64,000 nt of DNA, taken from contig NZ_JACIDF010000001.1 in assembly GCF_014196195.1 (NCBI RefSeq), forward strand, positions 680,775 to 744,774. The letters are read 5' to 3'. The notes under the pieces were generated by a model that saw nothing but the letters and a program-made list of their open reading frames with translations, was not told where the DNA came from and made no database searches. Shown here one piece after another: positions 18,732 through 27,384 of the stretch. A program made the translations under genes and the position numbers. Numbering within the stretch: position 1 is the first letter of the stretch; the number at the start of each line of letters is the position of its first letter. This DNA comes from Anoxybacteroides rupiense (GTDB lineage Bacteria; Bacillota; Bacilli; Bacillales; Anoxybacillaceae).

Positions 18732-19686
18732 TTTTCTATATAAACACGGAACATTGCTTGCCATTCTAGTTGTCATTGCTTATTTCAGCATTACGCTTGA
18801 TCGTTTTTTGACGTATGAAAATTTTAGTGATATTTTGCGGTCCATTTCGATTGTAACACTCGTAGCCATTGGCATTACATTTTCTCTTATTGTCGACGGC
18901 TTTGATTTATCCGTCGGTTCAACGGTCAGTCTCGCCACAATCGCGAGTGCAGCTTCTCTCGTTTTATATCGACAAGAAATTTTGGTCACTCTTCTCGTTC
19001 CGCTTTTATTAGGAATAGCAGTGGGCCTATTAAATTCGTTGCTCATTGTCAAACTAAAGCTCCCTGATCTTCTGGCAACACTGGCAACCATGTATGCCAT
19101 CAATGGGGTGCATCTCACTTATACAAAAGGGTTTTCCATCTACAATGACATGCCCCTTCCAGACGGAGGAACGGCGCCGGGAAAGTTTATTCCGTCCTTT
19201 TTATTTATCGGCCAAGGAGAAGTAGGCGGCATTCCATTCTCTGTATTACTCATGTTATTCATTGTTGCCGCTTCCCATTTCTTTCTGACCTATACAAAGC
19301 CTGGCCGTTTATTCTACATGACAGGAGAAAATCGGGAAGCTGCCCGACTTTCGGGAATTCCAGTCAATCGCTATCGAACATATGCATATGTCATTAGCGG
19401 ATTTTTCGCAGCACTTGGCGGTATCGTCCTTGCCTCGCGAATCGGAACCGGACAAGTTTCTGCCGGAGCCTCCTTTTTAATGGACGGAGTGGCCGCTGCC
19501 TATATCGGCTTTTCCGTATTCGGCGCAGGGAAACCAAACGTTATCGGCACTTTATTCGGATCCATTTTAATTGGTGTACTTTTAAACGGTTTAACCATGA
19601 TGAATGTCCCATACTATGCCCAAGATATTATTAAGGGAGCGATTTTAGTAGGGGCGTTAGCGCTCTCACATCTCCAAAAGAAATAG
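18679..19686 (+). CDS. Ribose-type ABC permease
   Basis: A 335-residue RbsC/MglC-like permease with 8-10 membrane segments. The family signature VDGFDLSVGSTVSLATIAS lies near residue 75. The C-terminal half holds GIPVNRYRTYAYVISG and FSVFGAGKPNVIGTLFGSIL, which contact the ATPase. ATG at 18679 follows GGAGG; a GTG at 18667 is possible. Last gene of the mtnK-mtnA-transporter operon, overlapping the ATPase gene. There is one permease, so it probably acts as a homodimer. Confidence 0.88.
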   Translation: MAQVQTTTLSTVKRSPLNFLYKHGTLLAILVVIAYFSITLDRFLTYENFSDILRSISIVTLVAIGITFSLIVDGFDLSVGSTVSLATIASAASLVLYRQEILVTLLVPLLLGIAVGLLNSLLIVKLKLPDLLATLATMYAINGVHLTYTKGFSIYNDMPLPDGGTAPGKFIPSFLFIGQGEVGGIPFSVLLMLFIVAASHFFLTYTKPGRLFYMTGENREAARLSGIPVNRYRTYAYVISGFFAALGGIVLASRIGTGQVSAGASFLMDGVAAAYIGFSVFGAGKPNVIGTLFGSILIGVLLNGLTMMNVPYYAQDIIKGAILVGALALSHLQKK

Positions 19687-19771
19687 GAATGTTTCCCCAT
19701 CGGCTTATATGAAATTTTGTGATATGATAAAATTACTAGCGCATTTGTCTTATGAACGGGGGAACAAGCGG

Positions 19772-20227
19772 ATGACGACAGCAACAACTCTTACTCACTT
19801 ATTAAACAGTGCCATTCATTCGATCAAAACGGTAATTCCAGCGGGGATTGAGATTGAAAAACCGGCTTTATACCATGCTAGTTCAATCCGCTCATCTTTA
19901 TCCGTGCTGATTGGAATGACTGGACAAATTCATGGGCAGTTAGTCATCGCAGGAACGAATGATCTTTTTGCGCAAATCAGTCAACTTATGTATGGAATGA
20001 TGCTAGAGGGAGAAATGCTCGAATCATTTACATGCGAGTTAGGAAACATGATCGCTGGCCAATTGGCGACACACGCATCGAGCCAGCAAATGATGATGGA
20101 CATCACTCCTCCCACTTTGCTTGTAGGAGAAGCGAATGTAAAAGGGTTTCAAAAAGCGATTGTTGTTCCTGTCAATATTGTAGAAAAAGGAACATTAAAT
20201 ATGATTGTCACTCTCCATCATGAATAA
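19772..20227 (+). CDS. CheX-like chemotaxis phosphatase domain protein
   Basis: A 151-residue single-domain protein of the CheX/CheC/FliY class, which dephosphorylates CheY-P. The ExxN phosphatase motif appears as CELGNMIAGQLATHAS, and DITPPTLLVGEA is the following conserved strand. The N-terminal part carries the SSLSVLIGMTGQIHGQLVI core. The start at 19772 is tentative: GGGGGA lies 14 nt upstream. No other chemotaxis gene is nearby, and it is followed at once by a bidirectional terminator. It might serve a response regulator other than CheY. Confidence 0.8.
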   Translation: MTTATTLTHLLNSAIHSIKTVIPAGIEIEKPALYHASSIRSSLSVLIGMTGQIHGQLVIAGTNDLFAQISQLMYGMMLEGEMLESFTCELGNMIAGQLATHASSQQMMMDITPPTLLVGEANVKGFQKAIVVPVNIVEKGTLNMIVTLHHE

Positions 20228-20264
20228 AAAAACTAGAAGCGATTTTTGCTTCTAGTTTTTTTAT
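20225..20264. terminator. Bidirectional terminator between cheX-like gene and ogt
   Basis: ACTAGAAGC (20232-20240) and GCTTCTAGT (20248-20256) form a perfect stem. It is flanked by an A-run and a T-run, so it works for both convergent genes. Confidence 0.88.
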
Positions 20265-20758
20265 TCTCTAGCATAGCTTTGCTCTAAGTTTAACAGCTTT
20301 TCTTTTATATCTGTTCGACTTCCCGCATAGCCGGTTAATGAGCGATTCTTGCCAATGACGCGGTGACACGGAACTACAATGGCAAGCTCATTAGAACGGT
20401 TCGCCTGGCCGACCGCCCTTACCGCTTTCGGATTTCCAATTTTCTCAGCAATCTCGCTATAGCTTACCGTTTCGCCATATGGAATCTCGCAAAGCGCTTG
20501 CCATACCTTTTCTTGAAACGGTGTACCCTTCCATTTCAATGGAAGCTGAAATCTTTTCCGCTTTCCTCGGAAATATTCATCCATTTGTTCAAGTGCCGTT
20601 TGCAGCAACTCAGAATCGCTTTTCACCATTTCGTGGTTGCTGCTCAATTCTTCCCAGTCGTCAGCAAATAGCTCGATTTTCACAATGGCTTCCCCGTCTG
20701 AGACAATATACAAATCTCCTAGCTCTTTGGAGCTATAAACATTGTATTCTAGCTTCAT
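20261..20758 (-). CDS. ogt: Methylated-DNA-protein cysteine methyltransferase Ogt
   Basis: A 165-residue O6-alkylguanine DNA alkyltransferase. The acceptor cysteine is in IVVPCHRVIGKN, and the DNA-binding helix region is IPYGETVSYSEIAEKIGNPK, with the arginine finger in KAVRAVGQANRSN. It repairs O6-methylguanine by irreversible self-methylation. ATG at 20758 follows GGGAG and lies inside the end of the kinE-like gene, so the two are co-transcribed, as ogt follows kinE in B. subtilis. An earlier in-frame ATG at 20785 is less likely. Confidence 0.94.
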   Translation of the reverse strand: MKLEYNVYSSKELGDLYIVSDGEAIVKIELFADDWEELSSNHEMVKSDSELLQTALEQMDEYFRGKRKRFQLPLKWKGTPFQEKVWQALCEIPYGETVSYSEIAEKIGNPKAVRAVGQANRSNELAIVVPCHRVIGKNRSLTGYAGSRTDIKEKLLNLEQSYARE

Positions 20759-22973
20759 GATCTCCCTCTTTTTCTGTTCTTTCAATCGGCAACGTAATAT
20801 GGAAAGTCGTTCCTATCCCCACTTCGCTTTCCACATCAATTTTTCCTTGATGCTCCTCAATAATTTTATAGCTAACCATCAGCCCGAGTCCAGTTCCACG
20901 TTCTTTAGTCGTATAAAACGGTTCACCCAGCTTTTTTATTTTGTCCTGAGGAATACCGCATCCTTGATCCTTGACGGAAACGCGAATCGATTGGCGATCC
21001 ACTCTTTGAATGCGCACCTGTATTTCTCCGCCTTTTGGCATCACTTCAATGGCATTTTTTAAGATATTGATAAATACTTGCTTAAGCTGATTCGGTTCGC
21101 AGTAAATATACGGCAAATCTTCGGCAAAGTCAGGGATAATTTGCACATTATGCATCATCGCCTGAGCGCTAATTAAATCAATTGTATCTTTCATAATTTT
21201 GCAAACATCATTTTGCTGGTATTGAATGGCCTGCGGTTTTGCGAGCACAAGAAACTCGGTAATAATGGACTCAATTCTCTTTAACTCAGACATAATCACA
21301 TCAAAGTACATGGAGTAATCTTCGCTAATGCTGCCTTGCAACAACTGAATAAATCCTTTTAATGCTGTCATCGGATTACGAATCTCATGAGCAATTCCTG
21401 CTGCCAGCTCACCCACCACATTAAGCGTATCTGATTTACGAAGCTGCCACTCCAGTTCTTTTCTCTCAGTCACATCCCGCAGCATCATCATACCAACATT
21501 AGGAATAATTTCCCTTTTTAATGAAATTTCAACTGTTCGTTGCTCTCCCTTATTTGTTAACAGCGTCATTTCCGCATAAGCTTTGCCAAATTGCTCGCAC
21601 TGCTTAATCAATTTATAAAACACCTTCTGCTCTTTTTCCGGGACCCAGTGGACAAACGGCTCATGAATTAATTGCTGCTTTGTTGCTTGAAAAATTTCGC
21701 AAGCGATTGGGTTCGCATCCAAAATACGATACCCCTCTCCCCAAAGCAGAATGCCATTCATCGAGTGATCAAAAATGCTGCGAAATTTTTGTTCGCTCTC
21801 CTGCAGTTCTTTTTCCATTTTGCGTCTTTCGGTGACGTTGCGGAAAATAGCCAAATGGAAGCCGTCAATAACTCCCTGCTTCATCGTAAACTCAAGCTGC
21901 TTATCCTCTCCATTCGGCATATGAAAGGTTAGTTCATCGCGAATTTCGCCCGTTTTTCGGAAAAGCTCAAACACATGGTGTGCCTTTTCGTCGCGATAGT
22001 CAATAAAATCAAGCAAATTTCTTCTTATGAGCAAATTGAGCGGCAGTTCGAACGTTCGGCTTGCAGCAGGATTGGCATTGACAATGTGTCCATAGTCGTT
22101 CCAAATTAAAATCGCCTCATGCGCTTGTTCAAACATCGCACGGAATCGCTCTTCGCTTTTTTGGAGCTTAATCTCCATATTTTTCTTTTCCGTGACATCG
22201 CGCATAATTGCCATATAAAATCCGCTATATACATTTGATGTCATGGTTAATTCAAACATTTTGACCGTTCCGTCAAACCGGATAAACGACAGTTCTCCCT
22301 TCGCCGTTCCTTTTTCTTTTAGTTCAACTAAAAGCTGAACAAAATCGTCTTTGCATTCTGGTGCAACGAATTGCTGGAAGGACAAATTCAGCAGCTTGGC
22401 TTTTTCTAAATTTAAGCTCATGCAAAAAGCGGGGTTTACATCAATAAACCGCCCGAATTCATCGAAAATGATAATGCTGTCTACTGCGCGATTAAATACA
22501 TCCTTAAATAAAAACTCGTTGATGATTCGTTCTCGTTCCAGCGCTTTTCGCGCCGAAATATCACGCATAATGGCTAAATCAAAGTGGTTGAATGCATCTT
22601 TTTTCATCGAAAATTCAATGTGCTTGATCTTCCCGTTCGCTAGCTTAATCAGCAATTCATCGCTAAAGGAGCCAAACTTATGTAACATGGATTGCTGAAA
22701 TGCTAAAATGTCTGGGGGAACCAAATCAAGAAACAAGGTAAACGATTTCCCCACCAGTTCTCCCTTGTCCATTTCAAACAGCTGACACGCTGCCTCATTC
22801 ACCTCTACAAACTCACCGTTTTTATTAAAAATCACGATCGCATCTAGTGATCTTTCAAAAATAATGGAATACCCGCATAGCTGTTCTCTCAGGCGTCTAT
22901 TTTCTTCTTCTAACGACCTGACGTTAATCATTAAATCTTCTTCTTCCCGATGAGAAAGGCTGTTATTCACCAT
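20733..22973 (-). CDS. kinE: PAS-domain sensor histidine kinase, KinE-like sporulation kinase
   Basis: A 746-residue soluble kinase. A short coiled coil is followed by four successive PAS domains (about residues 30-530), each ending in an MRDVTERK-like segment, then the dimerisation domain and ATPase. The H-box GIAHEIRNPMTALKGFIQLL carries the phosphoacceptor His. The N-box lies in FINILKNAIEVM, and the G boxes in VKDQGCGIP and ERGTGLGLMVSYKIIEEH. There is no membrane segment. Synteny with ogt and mtn matches B. subtilis kinE, which feeds phosphate into the Spo0F relay. ATG at 22973 has GGAGAGG at good spacing. Confidence 0.88.
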   Translation of the reverse strand: MVNNSLSHREEEDLMINVRSLEEENRRLREQLCGYSIIFERSLDAIVIFNKNGEFVEVNEAACQLFEMDKGELVGKSFTLFLDLVPPDILAFQQSMLHKFGSFSDELLIKLANGKIKHIEFSMKKDAFNHFDLAIMRDISARKALERERIINEFLFKDVFNRAVDSIIIFDEFGRFIDVNPAFCMSLNLEKAKLLNLSFQQFVAPECKDDFVQLLVELKEKGTAKGELSFIRFDGTVKMFELTMTSNVYSGFYMAIMRDVTEKKNMEIKLQKSEERFRAMFEQAHEAILIWNDYGHIVNANPAASRTFELPLNLLIRRNLLDFIDYRDEKAHHVFELFRKTGEIRDELTFHMPNGEDKQLEFTMKQGVIDGFHLAIFRNVTERRKMEKELQESEQKFRSIFDHSMNGILLWGEGYRILDANPIACEIFQATKQQLIHEPFVHWVPEKEQKVFYKLIKQCEQFGKAYAEMTLLTNKGEQRTVEISLKREIIPNVGMMMLRDVTERKELEWQLRKSDTLNVVGELAAGIAHEIRNPMTALKGFIQLLQGSISEDYSMYFDVIMSELKRIESIITEFLVLAKPQAIQYQQNDVCKIMKDTIDLISAQAMMHNVQIIPDFAEDLPYIYCEPNQLKQVFINILKNAIEVMPKGGEIQVRIQRVDRQSIRVSVKDQGCGIPQDKIKKLGEPFYTTKERGTGLGLMVSYKIIEEHQGKIDVESEVGIGTTFHITLPIERTEKEGDHEARIQCL

Positions 22974-23315
22974 TAGCACCTCTCCTTCTCCCATAACGGC
23001 ATAATATTCAATTATATTCGCTATAAAAAAGGGTACTCCTTCCATTGTTTTCGAAAAAATTCCTATTAATATTCAATAAAAGGGATATTTTGTTTTTAAC
23101 TGTCAAGTTGCGCTGATATTTGCTTTTTTCTTTTATCACCAATATATACTGCTTTTGTTTTTTTCATTTATCTTTTGACAAAACTGTGGTATATTAGAGT
23201 GTTGTTTTGAGACTTAAACGCTGATCTATTGAAATTCTTATTGATTAATGAACAGTCGCGATAGGCTAAGCTGTAAGCATTGCTTAGAATGTTGTGAATA
23301 AAGGAGTTTTTGCCT

Positions 23316-25085
23316 ATGAATATCATCTGTGCGACATTAAATGCTAAGTATATCCATACAAATTTAGCGATTCGCTACTTAAAAGCATATGTTGAACCAG
23401 ATTTTACCATCCAGCTTGCGGAATATACCATTAAAGATCCGGCGATGAATATTGTGACAGATCTTTATCGAAAAAAACCGGATATTATCGGTTTTAGCTG
23501 TTATATTTGGAATATTGAAGAAACCATTAAAGTCGTGAAAATGCTGAAAAAAATTGATCCTACCATTACGATTGTCGTCGGCGGACCTGAAGTATCGTAT
23601 GATGTCCGCGAGTGGCTCGAAACCGTTCCCGAATTTGATTTTATCGTCATCGGGGAAGGGGAAGAAACGTTTAAACAATTTCTGGCGCAAATGAATGGAG
23701 AGCGCGATTTTAATCAGGTACACGGACTCGCCTTTCGTCAAGAAGGACGAATCGTCATCAATCCTCAACGAAACAAAATCCGTTTAGCGGAAATGCCTTC
23801 TCCTTTCCGTTTTCCGGAGGACATTCCGCATTTATCCAAGCGCATTACTTATATTGAGACAAGCAGAGGCTGTCCATTCAGCTGTCAGTTTTGTTTATCG
23901 TCCATTGAAGTAGGTGTTCGCTATTTTGACAAGGAAAAAGTGAAAGAAGATATTCGCTATTTAATGAAGCATGGGGCGCGCACGATTAAATTTGTCGATC
24001 GGACCTTTAATATAAGCCGCAGCTATGCGATGGACATGTTTCAATTTCTTATTGAGGAGCATGTTCCCGGAACCGTGTTTCAATTTGAAATTACAGCTGA
24101 CATTATGCGCCCAGAAGTCATTGAGTTTTTAAATCAACATGCGCCGCCGGGTCTTTTTCGATTTGAAATCGGCGTTCAGTCAACCAATGACGAAGTAAAT
24201 AAGCTCGTGATGAGAAAACAAAATTTCGCCAAGCTCACTCGCACAGTAACGATGGTAAAAGAGGGAGGAAAAATTGCCCAACATCTCGATTTAATCGCTG
24301 GATTGCCTGAGGAAGATTACACCTCCTTCCGAAATACATTTAATGATGTGTTCGCGCTTCGTCCAGAAGAGCTGCAGTTAGGATTTTTAAAAATGCTGCG
24401 CGGCACCGGATTGCGTCTGCGCGCTGCTGAATACGGATATGTATTTATGGATCACGCACCATATGAAGTATTACAAAATCATGTTTTGTCATTTGCTGAA
24501 ATCATCCGCATCAAGCAAGTAGAAGATGTATTAGAAAAATATTGGAATGCCCATCGGATGGATGAAACAATCGAATACTTAGTCACCCATACGTTTTCTA
24601 CACCTTTTGATTTCTTTCAAGAGTTTGGGACCTATTGGGATGAACAAGGCTGGGGACGCATCGGCCATCAGCTCGAAGATTTATTCCGTCGTCTTCATCA
24701 ATTTTTGCAGGAAAAAGCCTGTGAAGATCTTTCGGTGGTTGAAGCATTGATGAAGTATGATTATTTGCGCAACCAGAAGCATAAGCCGCGGAAGCCTTGG
24801 TGGGAGGAAAAAACAGACAAAGAACGGCGCGCTGCTCTTTATCGCTCTCTTCTTGAACAGCCGTCCATTTTAGGAGAAGCTTTTATGTCTCTCCATTTAG
24901 ACGAAAAAGATTTATTTAAGCATACGATTATGGAATTGGTTTCAATCGATATTGGACATTACTTGGAAACAAAAGAAATCCATTACACTCCGACCGTGAT
25001 GATTGCTTATTTTGATCCAATTAAGCTGCAAACGATGATTTTCTCCGCTCCATTGTCATTATTTTCATCGACATTAAAAAAGTAG
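23316..25085 (+). CDS. B12-binding domain radical SAM protein (DUF4080 type)
   Basis: A 589-residue enzyme. The N-terminal cobalamin-binding Rossmann domain (about residues 1-140) includes IIGFSCYIWNIEETIKVVK and IVVGGPEVSYD. The radical SAM core starts near residue 180 with the 4Fe-4S motif RGCPFSCQFCLSS (CxxxCxxC). A C-terminal DUF4080-like region follows from about residue 400. Related proteins do methylation or rearrangement chemistry at unactivated carbons, but this subgroup's substrate is unknown. AAAGGAG precedes ATG 23316. It is monocistronic. Confidence 0.88.
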   Translation: MNIICATLNAKYIHTNLAIRYLKAYVEPDFTIQLAEYTIKDPAMNIVTDLYRKKPDIIGFSCYIWNIEETIKVVKMLKKIDPTITIVVGGPEVSYDVREWLETVPEFDFIVIGEGEETFKQFLAQMNGERDFNQVHGLAFRQEGRIVINPQRNKIRLAEMPSPFRFPEDIPHLSKRITYIETSRGCPFSCQFCLSSIEVGVRYFDKEKVKEDIRYLMKHGARTIKFVDRTFNISRSYAMDMFQFLIEEHVPGTVFQFEITADIMRPEVIEFLNQHAPPGLFRFEIGVQSTNDEVNKLVMRKQNFAKLTRTVTMVKEGGKIAQHLDLIAGLPEEDYTSFRNTFNDVFALRPEELQLGFLKMLRGTGLRLRAAEYGYVFMDHAPYEVLQNHVLSFAEIIRIKQVEDVLEKYWNAHRMDETIEYLVTHTFSTPFDFFQEFGTYWDEQGWGRIGHQLEDLFRRLHQFLQEKACEDLSVVEALMKYDYLRNQKHKPRKPWWEEKTDKERRAALYRSLLEQPSILGEAFMSLHLDEKDLFKHTIMELVSIDIGHYLETKEIHYTPTVMIAYFDPIKLQTMIFSAPLSLFSSTLKK

Positions 25086-25112
25086 GGAACTTTCCCTACT
25101 TTTTCTTTTTTG
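25076..25112. terminator. Bidirectional terminator
   Basis: AAAAGTAGGGAA pairs with TTCCCTACTTTT around a short loop and runs into T-rich sequence. It overlaps the end of the radical SAM gene on the plus strand and of the small-gene operon on the minus strand. Confidence 0.82.
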
Positions 25113-25233
25113 ACTTCCTCATTTCTTCCATTAGCGCCAGTATTTGCTGTGCATTGAAATCTCCTGTTTCAAAGGCAAACTCCTCTTGATTGCGATTGTC
25201 CATACGGCTATGTTCTTGGTTTTTCTTGTTCAT
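25096..25233 (-). CDS. Small hypothetical protein (45 aa)
   Basis: A 45-residue hydrophilic peptide with a lysine-rich tail (MRKSKKKK) and an amphipathic stretch QQILALMEEM. Its ATG overlaps the stop of the preceding small gene by 4 bp (ATGA), which strongly suggests a real translated gene in a three-gene mini-operon (25533 to 25096). I recognise no family. It could be a spore-associated or RNA/DNA-binding peptide, but nothing shows it directly. Confidence 0.6.
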   Translation of the reverse strand: MNKKNQEHSRMDNRNQEEFAFETGDFNAQQILALMEEMRKSKKKK

Positions 25234-25385
25234 TCGCCTTGCATTCCTTTTTTCGAATTGCGGTTAGCCCCGCGAATCATCGGTTCATCGCTTGCGTATT
25301 GCGCAATAGCTTCCGATTCGGGCAAGCTTTCCGTTGGGGTTTTGTTATTGTTTTTGGCTGCATTTTCCTTGACTTTTCGTTTCAT
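25230..25385 (-). CDS. Small hypothetical protein (51 aa)
   Basis: A 51-residue, highly polar and probably disordered protein (KENAAKNNNKTPTESLPESE and a basic C-terminus). GGAGG lies 7 nt before the ATG. It begins 13 bp after the preceding small gene and overlaps the following one by 4 bp. The composition resembles small spore coat or core proteins of bacilli, but I cannot assign a family. Confidence 0.6.
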   Translation of the reverse strand: MKRKVKENAAKNNNKTPTESLPESEAIAQYASDEPMIRGANRNSKKGMQGE

Positions 25386-25398
25386 CCTTAGGCCTCCA

Positions 25399-25533
25399 TT
25401 ATTTTTTCTTATGCTTGTATGCAATAAGGACAATCTCTTCTCCTGTTTCCTCCCGCAGCGATTTTTCAAGCTGCTGTAATTTCTTCAATGAATCGTCCCG
25501 CAAATGGGCTACAGGAAAGGCAGTATTGTTCAT
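25399..25533 (-). CDS. Small hypothetical protein (44 aa)
   Basis: A 44-residue peptide with a predicted amphipathic helix (DDSLKKLQQLEKSLREE) followed by a hydrophobic strand EIVLIAYKHKKK. GGGGA precedes the ATG by 6 nt. It opens a tight three-gene operon of very small proteins. The sequence looks like a folded helix-strand module rather than random frame, but the function is unknown. Confidence 0.6.
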   Translation of the reverse strand: MNNTAFPVAHLRDDSLKKLQQLEKSLREETGEEIVLIAYKHKKK

Positions 25534-25628
25534 GACACATCCCCTTTTTTTCTTTACTTTTCGTAAAAGCTGTTTGTTTTATTCATAATATTTTGCGACG
25601 GGTTCAAACTATAATAGAGGTGAAAAAT

Positions 25629-25973
25629 ATGGACAAAGACAGCAAATTAGAATCACCCATTTTAGATGAAACGCTTCCTCATCAAATTCATGCCCCTTCT
25701 TTTAAAGGAACAGGCATTCAAATGAAACCGCCATTTGTGAATCAATATGGAGTCATTATCGGCGACAGCAAATACAATTCCCCTCATTCTCCGTTGAATC
25801 AATGGAGCGATGAAGTGGATCCAAGCGTCATGTCCGGAGAGGAATGGGTGCATCCAACCAATGATATCGGTTGGAATACACCCGAAAACCGCGAGCTACT
25901 GGAAGCAAAAAAGCGGCCGCAATCCGTTCCGTTCATGCATCCAAGCATTGACACAAGCTATGGACAAGATTGA
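25629..25973 (+). CDS. DUF3905-like hypothetical protein
   Basis: A 114-residue soluble protein rich in Pro, Asp, Trp and His, with motifs NQWSDEVDPSVMSGEEWVHP and NDIGWNTPENRELLE. These recall the uncharacterised Bacillaceae DUF3905 family, from memory. There is no signal peptide or membrane segment. AGAGGTG precedes ATG 25629. It is divergent from the small-gene operon, with about 95 bp between. Confidence 0.65.
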   Translation: MDKDSKLESPILDETLPHQIHAPSFKGTGIQMKPPFVNQYGVIIGDSKYNSPHSPLNQWSDEVDPSVMSGEEWVHPTNDIGWNTPENRELLEAKKRPQSVPFMHPSIDTSYGQD

Positions 25974-26027
25974 CCTTTTCTTTAATTAAGCAGGAGCTCC
26001 TTATCATTGATTGGAGATCTTTCTAAG

Positions 26028-26061
26028 TGGTAGACAAAGTTAAAATAGACTTTGTCTACTC
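26028..26061. repeat. Perfect hairpin, copy A of a two-copy family
   Basis: GTAGACAAAGT (26030-26040) and ACTTTGTCTAC (26049-26059) form an 11-bp perfect stem with an 8-nt loop. The core TAGACAAAGTC...CTTTGTCTA recurs at 36651-36688 with a different loop. It may act as a terminator for the DUF3905-like gene, but it lacks a clear T-run. Confidence 0.6.
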
Positions 26062-26196
26062 TCATTTTAAAGATCGTGAATTCATTGCCATTTTCCCTCA
26101 TGAGGCAAGGAACGAAGCCGAATGCGAACCAAGAAAGTGCTTGCCAACACCCACCTCCACTCCGTTAAGAGGTCGGAGACTTGTCGGTGGATCATG

Positions 26197-26238
26197 TAAA
26201 AAGGATCTCCTCTATTGCTTGGAGATCCTTTTTTATTT
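26197..26238. terminator. Terminator of the dehydrogenase/MFS operon (bidirectional)
   Basis: AAGGATCTCC (26201-26210) and GGAGATCCTT (26221-26230) form a perfect 10-bp stem with A- and T-runs on either side, 10 bp beyond the dehydrogenase stop codon. Confidence 0.88.
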
Positions 26239-26244
26239 TAGTCA

Positions 26245-27384
26245 TCATGGTTTGAGTACAACTTTAATGCAGCCATCCTTCTTTTCATCAAAAATTTCAT
26301 ACGCGTGCGCCGCATCCTTTAAAGGCAAACGGTGGGTAATAATGTCGGTAGGGTCGAATTTTTCTTCCACAATCCACTGATATAAAGTCGGAAGATAGTG
26401 AATCACAGGTGCTTGTCCCATCTTTAAAGTAACATTGCGGGCAAATAAATCCCCAAGCGGAAACTGGTTATAGCGCGAGCCATAGACCCCTACTAGCTGA
26501 ATGGTGCCGCCTTTGCGAACCGCTTGTGTAGCAATGACAATAGCTCCCATCGCTCCCCCTTGCAGCTTTAATGCAGATTCAACCATCTCAAGCACCGTCT
26601 TTTTGCCATCTAAACCGACACAGTCAATCACGATATCCGCTCCGCCGCCTGTGATTTCTCTTATATATTCTCCCACATTTTCATATTCAGTAAAATTAAT
26701 GGTCTCCACCCGATTCACATTTCGTGCATGCTCCAAGCGATAGCCGATGTAATCAACCGCAATCACTCGTTTGGCTCCTTTTAGCCAAGCAAATTTTTGC
26801 GTCAACAGTCCGACAGGGCCGCAGCCGAGAACAACTACCGTATCCCCGTCCTTTACTCCGGCTTCATCAACACCCCAAAAGGCTGTAGGAATAATATCGG
26901 ATAAAAATAACAGCTTTTCATCCTCAAGTTCACAATCTTGCGGGACAACAAAAGAGGTAAAATTAGCGAATGGAACGCGCAAATATTCCGCTTGTCCCCC
27001 TGCGTAACCGCCGAACGTTTCAGAATAGCCAAAATAAGCGCCAGCATCTCCATGTTGATTCGATGTATCGCATTGGCTTTCTAATCCATGACGGCAATAC
27101 CAGCATTGGCCGCAGGCAATCGTAAATGGCACAATGACTCGATCCCCTTTTTTTACCTTCGTTACTCCTGGACCGACTTCCTCTACAATGCCCATCGGTT
27201 CATGACCGATGACAAAATCATGCGGCATATTCGGAATCATTCCATGGATAAGATGCAGATCAGAGCCGCAAATAGCCGTGCTTGTAATTCGTACGATCAT
27301 ATCATCATCCTTGACAATAGACGGATCAGGTACATTTTTCACTTGTACGTTTTTAATGCCTTGATAAGTAACCGCTTGCATCAT
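26245..27384 (-). CDS. Zinc-dependent alcohol dehydrogenase (MDR family)
   Basis: A 379-residue medium-chain dehydrogenase/reductase. The catalytic zinc site comprises [10 protein letters not shown] and [14 protein letters not shown]. The structural zinc cysteines are in [15 protein letters not shown], and the NAD-binding Rossmann motif is [14 protein letters not shown]. It resembles B. subtilis AdhB and glutathione-independent formaldehyde dehydrogenase-like enzymes; the physiological alcohol or aldehyde is not evident. ATG at 27384 follows AAAGGAG and overlaps the MFS stop codon (ATGA), so the two genes are coupled. Confidence 0.9.
   Translation of the reverse strand: MMQAVTYQGIKNVQVKNVPDPSIVKDDDMIVRITSTAICGSDLHLIHGMIPNMPHDFVIGHEPMGIVEEVGPGVTKVKKGDRVIVPFTIACGQCWYCRHGLESQCDTSNQHGDAGAYFGYSETFGGYAGGQAEYLRVPFANFTSFVVPQDCELEDEKLLFLSDIIPTAFWGVDEAGVKDGDTVVVLGCGPVGLLTQKFAWLKGAKRVIAVDYIGYRLEHARNVNRVETINFTEYENVGEYIREITGGGADIVIDCVGLDGKKTVLEMVESALKLQGGAMGAIVIATQAVRKGGTIQLVGVYGSRYNQFPLGDLFARNVTLKMGQAPVIHYLPTLYQWIVEEKFDPTDIITHRLPLKDAAHAYEIFDEKKDGCIKVVLKP

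Noticed and set aside
23175..23195. TTGACA with TATATT as a promoter for the radical SAM gene
   Set aside because: The spacer is only 9 bp, too short for a sigma-A promoter, and no better -10 lies at the right distance.
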